DNA of 49,937 nucleotides from positions 1-49,937 of the forward strand of contig DASYKC010000028.1 of assembly GCA_035995885.1 (NCBI GenBank), given 5' to 3'. A model generated the notes under the pieces. The model was given only the letters and a program-made list of their open reading frames with translations, did not search any database and was not told the origin of the DNA. Of this stretch, positions 1-10,001 are shown piece after piece (position 1 is the stretch's first letter; the number at the start of each line of letters is the position of its first letter). The stretch is from Schlegelella_A sp035995885 (GTDB lineage: Bacteria; Pseudomonadota; Gammaproteobacteria; Burkholderiales; Burkholderiaceae_C). The position numbers and the translations under genes are program-made.

Positions 1-2309
<2,309 letters not shown>

Positions 2310-2440
2310 GGTGTCTCCGGGTCGATCTTTTGCGCAAGTCTCGCACACGCCTCGCCGACGTGAAGGGCGACTTGGGCGGTCGCCTGGGCGGCCGCGCGGC
2401 CGCCCGTCGGCGTCGCCGCGACGGTGCGCGCGCGGCGCTC

Positions 2441-2446
2441 GATAAT
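2441..2446 (+). promoter_or_regulatory. Candidate -10 element of the kinase/regulator/folD operon
   Basis: GATAAT lies seven bases before the ATG at 2453. If used, transcription would start at or within a base or two of the start codon, giving a leaderless or near-leaderless message. No good -35 hexamer is visible, as is common for other AT-rich -10 elements in this window. Confidence 0.35.
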
Positions 2447-2452
2447 CGCGCC

Positions 2453-4984
2453 ATGCAAGGACACCGGACCGAAGTCAGCCCGGCCGCGCAGCGGACCTGG
2501 CCCGAGCGCCTGTTCGGCCGCTGGTGGCGGCGCCAGTCGGCGGCGCGCCAGGACCGCTACGCGACCCTCGGCCCGCTGCTCTCGGTGCTGCTCTTCCTGG
2601 CTGCGATCGTCTCGGCGTTCTGGTACCTGAGGAACGAGGAATTCGACCGCGAGCAGGAAGCGGTGCGCCGCGACACCGAGGTCGCCCAGCAGCAGGTGCG
2701 GCTGCGCCTGATCGAGAACCACGAGCAGCTGACGCGGATGGCGCGCGAGCTGGTCGGCCGCACCCTCGATCACGACGGCTTCCTCGTCCAGGCGGCCGCG
2801 TTCACCCTCGAGCATCCCGAGGTCAGCAACCTGATCTGGCTCAACGACCAGCGCGTTCGCATCGGCGGCTACTCGGGAACGACGTTCCCGCCCGAGACCG
2901 GCATCAGCGGCGTCGAGACGCCGGCGTCGCTGCCGGTCGAGAAGTCCGGAACGGCGCCCGAGGAGGCGTTCGTCCGCGCCCGCGAGACGCGCCAGACGGC
3001 GTACTCGCAGCCCTTCGCCGACAGCTTCGGTAACCCGGTCTTCCAGGCGCAGATCCCGCTCGTCGACCACGGCGTCTTCCACGGCTCGCTGCTCGTCGAG
3101 TATTCGGTCGAACGGCTGCTGCGCTACTTCGTGCCGACGGAGATCGCGCGCCGCCACGCGATCTCGGTGCTCGACTCGCGCTCGCGCTCGCTCGCCAGCA
3201 CGGTGATGACGCTGCCCGGCACGTCGGAAAAGCGCCCGTCGATCGTCTTCGAGCTGCCGGTCGCGCCGGCCGAGAACGGACTGGTGCTGCGCGGCCAGGG
3301 CTACCGGACCTCCATCGGCCTGATCGGCAACGGCCTCTTCTGGATGGTGATGCTGCTCTCGGCGCTTACGGTCTGGATGCTGCTCGGCACCTGGCGCCAC
3401 ATGCGCCGGCGCCTGCAAATGCAGGCGGCGCTCGTCTCCGAGACGAACTTTCGCCGCGCCATGGAGAACTCGATGCTGACCGGCATGCGCGCCATGGACA
3501 TGGAAGGCCGGATCAGCTACGTCAACCCGGCGTTCTGCGCGATGACCGGCTTCTCCGAGACCGACCTGATCGGCCAGCACCCGCCCTTCCCCTACTGGCC
3601 GCACGACCGCCGCGACGAGAACGCGCGCCTGCTCGAGCAGGAGCTGCAGGGCAAGAGCCCGACCGGCGGCATCGAGGTCAAGGTGATGCGGAAGGACGGG
3701 TCGCTCTTCGACGCGCGCATGTACGTCTCGCCGCTGATCGACCCGAAAGGCCAGCAGACCGGCTGGATGACGTCGATGACCAACATCACCGAGGCCAAGC
3801 GGATCCGCGACCAGCTCACCGCCTCGCACGAGCGCTTCACGACCGTCCTCGAAGGCCTCGACGCCGCCGTCTCGGTGCTCTCGGTCCAGCAGGGCGAGCT
3901 GCTCTTCGCGAACCGCTCTTACCGGCTCTGGTTCGGTGCCGCATCGAACGGCCATGCGCAGCTCTCGGGCGGCGATTCCTCGCTGCTCGTGCAGGCCGAC
4001 GGCGACGACGCCGTCGACGGCCTCGGCGGCCTGCCGACGCAGGAGCTCACCGCGGCCGGCTCGGATTCGCGCGAGGTCTTCGTCGATACCCTCGGCAAGT
4101 GGTTCGACGTCCGCGCCCGCTACCTGCAATGGACCGACGGCCGGCTGGCGCAGATGCTGATCGCCACCGACATCACCGAGCGGCGCAGCGCCGAGGCCGT
4201 CGCCGCGAGCCAGGCCGAGAAGGCGCAGGTGACGAGCCGGCTCGTGACGATGGGCGAGATGGCGTCGTCGGTCGCGCACGAGCTGAACCAGCCGCTGACG
4301 GCGATCACCAACTACTGCAACGGCATGGTGACGCGGGTCGAGAACGACGCCATCGACAAGGGCGATCTCATCGCCGCGCTGCAGAAGACCTCGCGCCAGG
4401 CCGAGCGCGCCGGCCAGATCATCCATCGCATCCGCTCGTTCGTGAAACGAAGCGAGCCGCAGCGGCAGAAGAGCTCGGCGCAGACGATCGTCGAGGACGC
4501 GGTCGACCTCGCCGGCATCGAGCTCAGGCGCCGCAACGTCGCGATCCAGACCTACGTCGCGCAGCGCCTGCCGCCCTTGATGGTCGACCCGATCCTGATC
4601 GAGCAGGTCGTCCTCAATCTCCTCAAGAACGCCGCCGAGGCGATCGACAACGCGCACCTGCCGACGCCGCGCCGGCGGATCGAATTGCGCGTCGTGCCGC
4701 GTCACACGGCCGAGGAAGGCGACGTCATCGAGTTCACGGTGAGTGACAAGGGACCGGGGCTGAAGGACGAGGTCATCCGCCGCATGTACGAGGCGTTCTT
4801 CTCGACCAAGGTCGACGGCCTCGGCATCGGCCTGAGCCTCTGCCGCTCGATCATCGAGAGCCACCAGGGCCGGATCAAGGCGGTCAACCTCTACAATGGC
4901 GACACCCCCATCGGCTGCCGCTTCTCGTTCACGCTGCCGGTCGCCACCACCGTCCTCACGGCCCCTGCGGCCGCCACTGCATGA
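2453..4984 (+). CDS. Membrane PAS-domain sensor histidine kinase
   Basis: This is an 843-residue inner-membrane sensor kinase. A transmembrane segment (about 36-60) and a second one (about 287-308) bracket a periplasmic sensing region. Two cytoplasmic PAS domains follow (about 328-450 with YVNPAFCAMTGFSETDLIG, and about 460-585). The HisKA domain has phosphoacceptor His609 in SSVAHELNQPLTAITNYCNG, and the ATPase domain has N-box NLLKNAAEAID and the G-box GLGIGLSLCRSIIESHQGRI. The HisKA sequence is of the FixL/TtrS/DctB type. I chose ATG 2453 because the frame upstream is GC-rich noise. Its stop overlaps the next start as ATGA, so kinase and regulator are translationally coupled. The signal sensed is unknown. 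Divergent placement from aceE suggests, but does not show, a role in carbon or redox metabolism. Confidence 0.93.
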   Translation: MQGHRTEVSPAAQRTWPERLFGRWWRRQSAARQDRYATLGPLLSVLLFLAAIVSAFWYLRNEEFDREQEAVRRDTEVAQQQVRLRLIENHEQLTRMARELVGRTLDHDGFLVQAAAFTLEHPEVSNLIWLNDQRVRIGGYSGTTFPPETGISGVETPASLPVEKSGTAPEEAFVRARETRQTAYSQPFADSFGNPVFQAQIPLVDHGVFHGSLLVEYSVERLLRYFVPTEIARRHAISVLDSRSRSLASTVMTLPGTSEKRPSIVFELPVAPAENGLVLRGQGYRTSIGLIGNGLFWMVMLLSALTVWMLLGTWRHMRRRLQMQAALVSETNFRRAMENSMLTGMRAMDMEGRISYVNPAFCAMTGFSETDLIGQHPPFPYWPHDRRDENARLLEQELQGKSPTGGIEVKVMRKDGSLFDARMYVSPLIDPKGQQTGWMTSMTNITEAKRIRDQLTASHERFTTVLEGLDAAVSVLSVQQGELLFANRSYRLWFGAASNGHAQLSGGDSSLLVQADGDDAVDGLGGLPTQELTAAGSDSREVFVDTLGKWFDVRARYLQWTDGRLAQMLIATDITERRSAEAVAASQAEKAQVTSRLVTMGEMASSVAHELNQPLTAITNYCNGMVTRVENDAIDKGDLIAALQKTSRQAERAGQIIHRIRSFVKRSEPQRQKSSAQTIVEDAVDLAGIELRRRNVAIQTYVAQRLPPLMVDPILIEQVVLNLLKNAAEAIDNAHLPTPRRRIELRVVPRHTAEEGDVIEFTVSDKGPGLKDEVIRRMYEAFFSTKVDGLGIGLSLCRSIIESHQGRIKAVNLYNGDTPIGCRFSFTLPVATTVLTAPAAATA

Positions 4985-5604
4985 GCCTTATCCCCAAGCG
5001 CGGCACCGTGTACGTGGTCGACGACGACGAGGCCGTGCGGGATTCGCTGCAGTGGCTGCTCGAGGGCAAGGACTACCGCGTCAAGTGCTTCGACTCGGCC
5101 GAATCGTTCCTCGCCCGCTTCGATCCGCGCGAGGTCGCCTGCCTGATCGCCGACATCCGCATGGACGGCATGAGCGGCCTCGAGCTGCAGGACAAGCTGC
5201 TCGAGCGGCGCTCGCCGCTGCCGGTCACCTTCATCACCGGCCACGGCGACGTGCCGATGGCGGTGACGACGATGAAGAAGGGCGCCGAAGACTTCATCGA
5301 GAAGCCGTTCAAGGAAGACGAGCTCGTCGCCCTGGTCGAGAAGATGCTCGAGCGCGCCCGCGTCGATTTCTCCAAGCACCAGGAAGCGGCGAGCCGCGAC
5401 GCGCTGCTGTCGCGCCTGACGACGCGCGAGGCGCAGGTGCTCGAGCGCATCGTCGCCGGGCGCCTCAACAAGCAGATCGCCGACGATCTCGGCATCAGCA
5501 TCAAGACGGTCGAGGCGCATCGCGCCAACATCATGGAAAAGCTGAACGCGAACACCGTCGCCGACCTCCTCAAGATCGCGCTCGGCGCGCAGAGCAAGGC
5601 TTGA
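4981..5604 (+). CDS. FixJ/TtrR-type response regulator
   Basis: This is a 207-residue DNA-binding response regulator and the cognate partner of the upstream kinase. The receiver domain (about 9-125) has the acidic pocket VDDDEAV and phosphoacceptor Asp58 in LIADIRMDGMSG, with Thr in TFITGHGD and Lys in FIEKPF. A LuxR-type helix-turn-helix occupies about 140-200 (LTTREAQVLERIVAGRLNKQ, then SIKTVEAHRANIMEKL). The GHGDVPMAV segment is typical of the FixJ/TtrR/StyR group. It overlaps the kinase stop (ATGA at 4981) and its own stop overlaps the TTG start of folD (TTGA at 5601). The three genes are therefore likely one operon. Confidence 0.93.
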   Translation: MSLIPKRGTVYVVDDDEAVRDSLQWLLEGKDYRVKCFDSAESFLARFDPREVACLIADIRMDGMSGLELQDKLLERRSPLPVTFITGHGDVPMAVTTMKKGAEDFIEKPFKEDELVALVEKMLERARVDFSKHQEAASRDALLSRLTTREAQVLERIVAGRLNKQIADDLGISIKTVEAHRANIMEKLNANTVADLLKIALGAQSKA

Positions 5605-6476
5605 CCGCGACGCGGATCGACGGCTCGAGCGTCGCGCACGACGTCCGCGCCGAAGTCGCGCGTCGCGCCGCCCGCCTCGCCGCCGCCGGCCACGTCCCGA
5701 CGCTCGCGGTGATCCTCGTCGGCGCCGATCCGGCGAGCCAGATCTACGTCAAGCACAAGATGAAGGCGTGCGCGGAGACCGGCATCCGCTCGCTCCAGGA
5801 AACCCATCCGGCCGAGCTCAGCGAGGCCGACCTGCTGCAGCGGATCGCCGCCCTCAACGTCGACCCGTCGGTGCACGGCGTCCTCGTCCAGATGCCGCTG
5901 CCGGCGCACATCTCGGCCGAGCGCGTGATCGAGGCGATCGATCCGGGCAAGGACGTCGACGGCTTCTCGGTCGAGAGCGCCGGCCGCCTCGTCGCCGGCC
6001 TGCCCGGCTTTCGCCCGTGCACGCCGTGGGGCTGCATGACGCTGATCAGGAGCACCGGCATGGACCTGCGCGGCAAGCATGCGGTCGTGGTCGGCCGCAG
6101 CAACACGGTCGGCAAGCCGATGGCGCTGCTCCTGCTCCAGGCCGACGCGACCGTCACCGTCTGCCACAGCCGCACGCCCGACCTCGGCGAGCACACGCGC
6201 CGTGCCGACGTCGTCGTCGTCGCGGTCGGCCGCGCCAACACGCTGACCGCCGACATGGTCAAGCCGGGCGCGGTCGTCATCGACGTCGGCATGAACCGCA
6301 ACGCCGCCGGCAAGCTGTGCGGCGACGTCGACTTCGCCGCCGTCTCGCAGATCGCCGGCGCGATCACGCCGGTGCCGGGCGGCGTCGGGCCGATGACGAT
6401 CGCGATGCTCCTCTCCAACACCGTCGATGCCGCCGAGCGCGCGGCCGCGGCCGCGCCGGCGAGCGTCGCGCGCTGA
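5601..6476 (+). CDS. folD: Bifunctional methylenetetrahydrofolate dehydrogenase / methenyltetrahydrofolate cyclohydrolase
   Basis: FolD interconverts 5,10-methylene-, 5,10-methenyl- and 10-formyl-tetrahydrofolate in one-carbon metabolism and uses NADP. The 291-residue protein has the hallmark motifs: the substrate site YVKHKMKACAETGI with its Y-x3-K pair, QMPLPAHI, GKDVDGF, PCTPWGCM, the nucleotide-binding GRSNTVGKPMALLL, and PVPGGVGPMTIAML near the C-terminus. Length is normal for the family (about 285). The start is TTG at 5601, chosen because MTATRIDGSSVAHDVR matches the usual FolD N-terminus and no ATG or GTG fits. The start overlaps the regulator stop (TTGA), so expression is probably coupled to the regulator. 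Confidence 0.95.
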   Translation: MTATRIDGSSVAHDVRAEVARRAARLAAAGHVPTLAVILVGADPASQIYVKHKMKACAETGIRSLQETHPAELSEADLLQRIAALNVDPSVHGVLVQMPLPAHISAERVIEAIDPGKDVDGFSVESAGRLVAGLPGFRPCTPWGCMTLIRSTGMDLRGKHAVVVGRSNTVGKPMALLLLQADATVTVCHSRTPDLGEHTRRADVVVVAVGRANTLTADMVKPGAVVIDVGMNRNAAGKLCGDVDFAAVSQIAGAITPVPGGVGPMTIAMLLSNTVDAAERAAAAAPASVAR

Positions 6477-6481
6477 CGCGA

Positions 6482-6496
6482 GGCGCCTTCGGCGCC
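6482..6496 (+). terminator. GC hairpin after folD
   Basis: GGCGCC-TTC-GGCGCC is a perfect six-base-pair hairpin just after the folD stop. It has no T-tract, so it is at best a weak or factor-dependent terminator. The remaining bases up to 6612 hold a TAGATT-like -10 near 6571 but no strong promoter. Confidence 0.3.
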
Positions 6497-6612
6497 GGCA
6501 AGTTGTGACGCAGTGTGACGCTGCCCGTCCTGCCGGCCCTGGCGACGTTGAACCCCGGGGCGCACTCGGTTAGATTTGGCGACCCGGACCGATCCCGCAC
6601 TGCAAGGCCGCC

Positions 6613-7266
6613 ATGAATTCCGCCGCGTCTTCGACTTCCACATCCGCCCTGCCGGCGTGGCCGCCGCTGGCGCTCGCCGCCGCGCTGCTCCTCGCCGCAC
6701 CCGCACTGCAGGCGCAGTTCAAGGTCATCGGTCCGGACGGCAAGGTGACCTACAGCGATCGCGCGCCGGCTCAGGCCGACGGCCGCGTCAGCGCGCTCGG
6801 CGCGCGCGCATCCTCGCTGGCGCCCGAGCCCGACCTGCCTTTCGAGCTGCGCCAGGTGGCGACGAAGTACCCGGTCACGCTCTACACGAACAACGGCGCG
6901 TGCGAGCCGTGCAGCCAGGCGCGCCAGCTCCTGAAGCAGCGTGGCATTCCCTTCAGCGAGCGCCAGGCGGCCAGCACCGAGGACATCGACGCGCTCGAGA
7001 AGATCTCGGGCGGCCGCGAGGCGCCGACGCTCACGGTCGGAACGCAGGTCCTGCGCGGCTTCGCCAGCGATTCGTGGACGCAGTACCTCGATGCCGCCGG
7101 CTACCCGCGCGAGTCGCGCCTGCCCCCGAGCTACCAGTACCGTCCGCCGGCGCCGATCATCGATCGCCGCGAGCCGGCGGTCGCGCGCGGCGACGCGGTG
7201 CCGGCGCAGCCGGCGCCCGTCGATCGACCAGCGCCGGCGCCGGCGCCCGGGGGCATCCGCTTCTGA
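6613..7266 (+). CDS. Exported DUF4124 and glutaredoxin-domain protein
   Basis: This 217-residue protein begins with a signal peptide (about 1-35, cleavage near LQAQF). A DUF4124 module follows (FKVIGPDGKVTYSDRAP, about 36-55), and then a glutaredoxin-like thioredoxin fold (about 75-165) with the redox motif CEPC in NNGACEPCSQARQLLKQRG. The cis-Pro region is EAPTLTVGTQVLRGF. The C-terminus is proline-rich and disordered (PAPVDRPAPAPAPGG). The family is usually annotated as a glutaredoxin family protein in Burkholderiales. An exported location implies a thiol-disulfide role in the periplasm, but substrate and electron donor are unknown. It sits downstream of folD, with a separate promoter possible. 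Confidence 0.85.
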   Translation: MNSAASSTSTSALPAWPPLALAAALLLAAPALQAQFKVIGPDGKVTYSDRAPAQADGRVSALGARASSLAPEPDLPFELRQVATKYPVTLYTNNGACEPCSQARQLLKQRGIPFSERQAASTEDIDALEKISGGREAPTLTVGTQVLRGFASDSWTQYLDAAGYPRESRLPPSYQYRPPAPIIDRREPAVARGDAVPAQPAPVDRPAPAPAPGGIRF

Positions 7267-7278
7267 GGCAGCGGCGCC

Positions 7279-7294
7279 CTGCGCGCTAGCGCAG
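7279..7294. terminator. Possible bidirectional hairpin between convergent genes
   Basis: CTGCGC-GCTA-GCGCAG is a perfect six-base-pair inverted repeat in the short gap between the convergent glutaredoxin and MFS genes. It overlaps the MFS stop codon. There is no T-tract. Confidence 0.25.
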
Positions 7295-8512
7295 CGCGGG
7301 CTTCGCCACGCCGACGTGGCGCGCCGCCAGGGTGCCGCTCGCCACCGCCGCGCCCATCACCCAGAACAGCGCCGAGGCGCCGAGCGTCGCGCCGGCGAGG
7401 CCGAAGGCGAGCGGCATGACCGCGCTCGAGAAGTTGATCGCCATCGAGCGCAGGGCGATCGCCTCGCCGTGCCGCGCCGCCGGCGTGATCTGGTGCAGCG
7501 TCGTCATGATCATCGGCTGGACGGCGCCGAGCGCGAGGCCGAGGACGACGGCGCAGCAGCCCATCACCCACGACGTGTGCGCGAGCGGATAGACCGCGAA
7601 CACCGCGGCGCAGATCAGCATCGCGCCGACGAGGACGTGCGATTCGCGCAGGCGATGCGCGAGCACCGGGATCGCCAGCCGAACGGCCGCGACCGAGGTC
7701 GCGAAGACGCCGAGGATGAGGCCGATCGCCGACGCGCTGAAGCCGCGCTCGTGGCCGAGGATCGGCACCAGGAACGAGTGCACGTCCCAGCTCGACGAGA
7801 GCAGCCAGTTGACGAGGAGAAGGCGCGTGAAGCCCGGCTCGCGCAGCAGGTTCCAGGAGTTCGGCCGGCGCAGCGAGGCCGCGACGTCGGCGCGCGGCTC
7901 GACCGGGACGAAGCGCGCCCAGACGAGGCTGGCGAGCGGCAGCGCGGCGAGCGCGGCGAACGCGACCTGGAAGCCGGCGCCGTCGATCAGCGTGCCGGCG
8001 AGCACCGGGCCGACGACGTTGGCGAGCGCCGGCGCCAGGCCGAGCCACGAGAAGATCCGCTTCAGCTCGGTCGGGTCGTGCGCCATCCGGCCGGCCGAGC
8101 GCTGGATCGCGATCAGGCCGAAGTTCGCGCCGGCGCCGGCGAGGACGGCGGCCAGGCAGAGAACGACGAACTGCCCTGCCGGAACCGCGGTCGCGGCGAC
8201 CGCACAGAGGCCGCCGGCGACGCTGAGCGCGACCGCGACGCGGATCGGCACGTGGTAGCCGTGGCGATCGGCGAGCCGGCCGGCGGCGAGCGCGAGGACG
8301 ATCGGCGCCGCCGCGAAGAGGCCGAGCAGGACACCGACCGCCCACGCCGCGTGGCCTTCGCGCAGCGCCGCCAGCGGCGCCGCCATGCGGATGCCGGCCA
8401 TGCACGAATGGAGCGCGATCTGGCCGCCGATCAGCGCCAGCAATGGCCGCGCCGTCGACCGCGGCCCCGGTGTCGCCGCGCCGGCGTTCCCGGCCGCGTC
8501 GCCGTCAGGCAT
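7286..8512 (-). CDS. Major facilitator superfamily transporter
   Basis: This is a 408-residue inner-membrane transporter with about twelve hydrophobic segments. It contains the MFS motif-A-like loop LAAGRLADRHGYHVPIRVAV after the second or third segment. A second half repeats the pattern (LAIPVLAHRLRESHVLVGA). Charged residues inside the membrane are few, and nothing identifies the substrate. The first eight bases overlap the end of rmuC, so it is probably co-transcribed with rmuC from upstream. The N-terminus MPDGDAAGNAGAATPGPRST is a soluble extension before the first membrane segment. Confidence 0.88.
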   Translation of the reverse strand: MPDGDAAGNAGAATPGPRSTARPLLALIGGQIALHSCMAGIRMAAPLAALREGHAAWAVGVLLGLFAAAPIVLALAAGRLADRHGYHVPIRVAVALSVAGGLCAVAATAVPAGQFVVLCLAAVLAGAGANFGLIAIQRSAGRMAHDPTELKRIFSWLGLAPALANVVGPVLAGTLIDGAGFQVAFAALAALPLASLVWARFVPVEPRADVAASLRRPNSWNLLREPGFTRLLLVNWLLSSSWDVHSFLVPILGHERGFSASAIGLILGVFATSVAAVRLAIPVLAHRLRESHVLVGAMLICAAVFAVYPLAHTSWVMGCCAVVLGLALGAVQPMIMTTLHQITPAARHGEAIALRSMAINFSSAVMPLAFGLAGATLGASALFWVMGAAVASGTLAARHVGVAKPALR

Positions 8513-9947
8513 CGTCGGGCTCGTCGAACAGGCCGGCGCTCGGCAGCAGCGCCTGCTCGGCGCGCTCGTCGCTCAGCGCCTCGACGCCGCGCAGGCTGCG
8601 CGCCATGACGCGCGAGCGCTTCTCGGCCTCGTCGATCGTGTTGGTCGCTTCCTGCAGCTTCTTGCGCGTGTGCGCGAGCGCGCCGCCGAACTTCGCGAAC
8701 TCGGTCTTCACCGCGGCGAGCGTCTCCCACACTTCCGAGGTCCGCTTCTCGAGGGCGAGCGTGCGAAAGCCCATCTGCAGGCTGCTCAGCGTCGCCAGCA
8801 GGGTCGTCGGCCCGGTGACCATGACCTTGTAGTCGCGCTGCAGGCTCTCGACCAGGCCCGGCCGGCGCAGGACCTCGGCGTAGAGGCCTTCGGTCGGCAG
8901 GAAGAGGATGCCGAAGTCGGTGGTGTGCGGCGGCGCCACGTACTTCTCGCGAATCGTCAGCGCCTCCCGGCGCAGCTGCTTCTCGATCGCGCGCGCGTGC
9001 ATCTCGATGGCGGCCCGGTCGGCCGCCTCCTGCGCCTCGACCAGGCGCTCGTAGTCGTCGCGCGGAAACTTGCAGTCGATCGGCAGCCAGAGCGGCGCGC
9101 CGTCGTCGCGCCGGCCGGGCAGCTTGATCGCGAACTCGACGCGCGCGTTCGAGCCCGGCACGGTCTCGACGTTGGTCGCGTACTGGTCGAGCGTCAGCGC
9201 CTGCTCGAGGAGCGCGTGCAGCTGGACCTCGCCGAACATGCCGCGCGTCTTGACGTTGCTCAGGACGCGGCTCAGCGAGCCGACGTCGCTCGCGAGCTTC
9301 TGCATCTCGCCGATGCCGCGATGGACCTGCTCGAGCCGCTCGGCGACCTGGCGAAAGCTCTCGCCGAGGCGCTGCTCGAGCGTCGCGTGCAGCTTCTCAT
9401 CGACGGTGGCGCGGATCTGCTCGAGCTTCTTCTCGTTGTCGGCCTGGATCGCGCCGAGGCGCGCCTCGACCGTCGCCTTGACCTCGCCCATGCGCTGGTC
9501 GTTGGCGCGGACGAGGAGCTGCAGCTGGTCGCGCAGCGAATCGGCGAGCTCCTTCAGCGAGGCGGCCTGGCGCAGCGCCTGCGCGGCCTGCGCGGCGTCG
9601 AGCGAATCGCGTGTCAGGCGCGCCTGCTCGACCTGCGCGGCGGTCGCCTGCACCAGCGACTCGGCGAGGTGCTGCTGCATCGCCGCGAGCTGGCGGCTGA
9701 AGCTGTCGATCTGCTCGTTCTGCGTGCGCGCGGTGTCGCCCTGCTGCGCGAGCAGCGTCTGCTGGAACAGCGCGAGCGCCTGGGCGAGCTCCTGGCGCGT
9801 GCCCTGGGCGCTGCGCGCGACCTCGTCGCGAAGCTCGCGCGACTGGCGCTCGATGCCGCCGTCGGCCGGCGTGCGGCGAAAGGCGATCCAGAGGGTGATG
9901 ACGACGAGAAGGGCGAGAAGCGCAGGAACCAGCCAGTCGAAGAGCAT
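8505..9947 (-). CDS. rmuC: DNA recombination protein RmuC
   Basis: RmuC is a membrane-tethered nuclease-fold protein that limits inversion and recombination at short repeats. The 480-residue product has an N-terminal membrane segment (about 1-21, LVPALLALLVVITLWIAF), a long coiled coil rich in Q, A and R (about 30-200), and the conserved RmuC domain (about 210-440). Domain motifs include NVKTRGMFGEVQLHALLEQA, LPIDCKFPRDDYERL and DFGILFLPTEGLYAEV. Length is normal. The start ATG 9947 gives the expected membrane anchor. The gene precedes the MFS gene with an eight-base overlap. Confidence 0.95.
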   Translation of the reverse strand: MLFDWLVPALLALLVVITLWIAFRRTPADGGIERQSRELRDEVARSAQGTRQELAQALALFQQTLLAQQGDTARTQNEQIDSFSRQLAAMQQHLAESLVQATAAQVEQARLTRDSLDAAQAAQALRQAASLKELADSLRDQLQLLVRANDQRMGEVKATVEARLGAIQADNEKKLEQIRATVDEKLHATLEQRLGESFRQVAERLEQVHRGIGEMQKLASDVGSLSRVLSNVKTRGMFGEVQLHALLEQALTLDQYATNVETVPGSNARVEFAIKLPGRRDDGAPLWLPIDCKFPRDDYERLVEAQEAADRAAIEMHARAIEKQLRREALTIREKYVAPPHTTDFGILFLPTEGLYAEVLRRPGLVESLQRDYKVMVTGPTTLLATLSSLQMGFRTLALEKRTSEVWETLAAVKTEFAKFGGALAHTRKKLQEATNTIDEAEKRSRVMARSLRGVEALSDERAEQALLPSAGLFDEPDDA

Positions 9948-10001
9948 CCCCGATTGTCGCAGCGCGACCGCGCGGGGCCGGGCGCAGCAGCCCGGGCCGC
10001 G

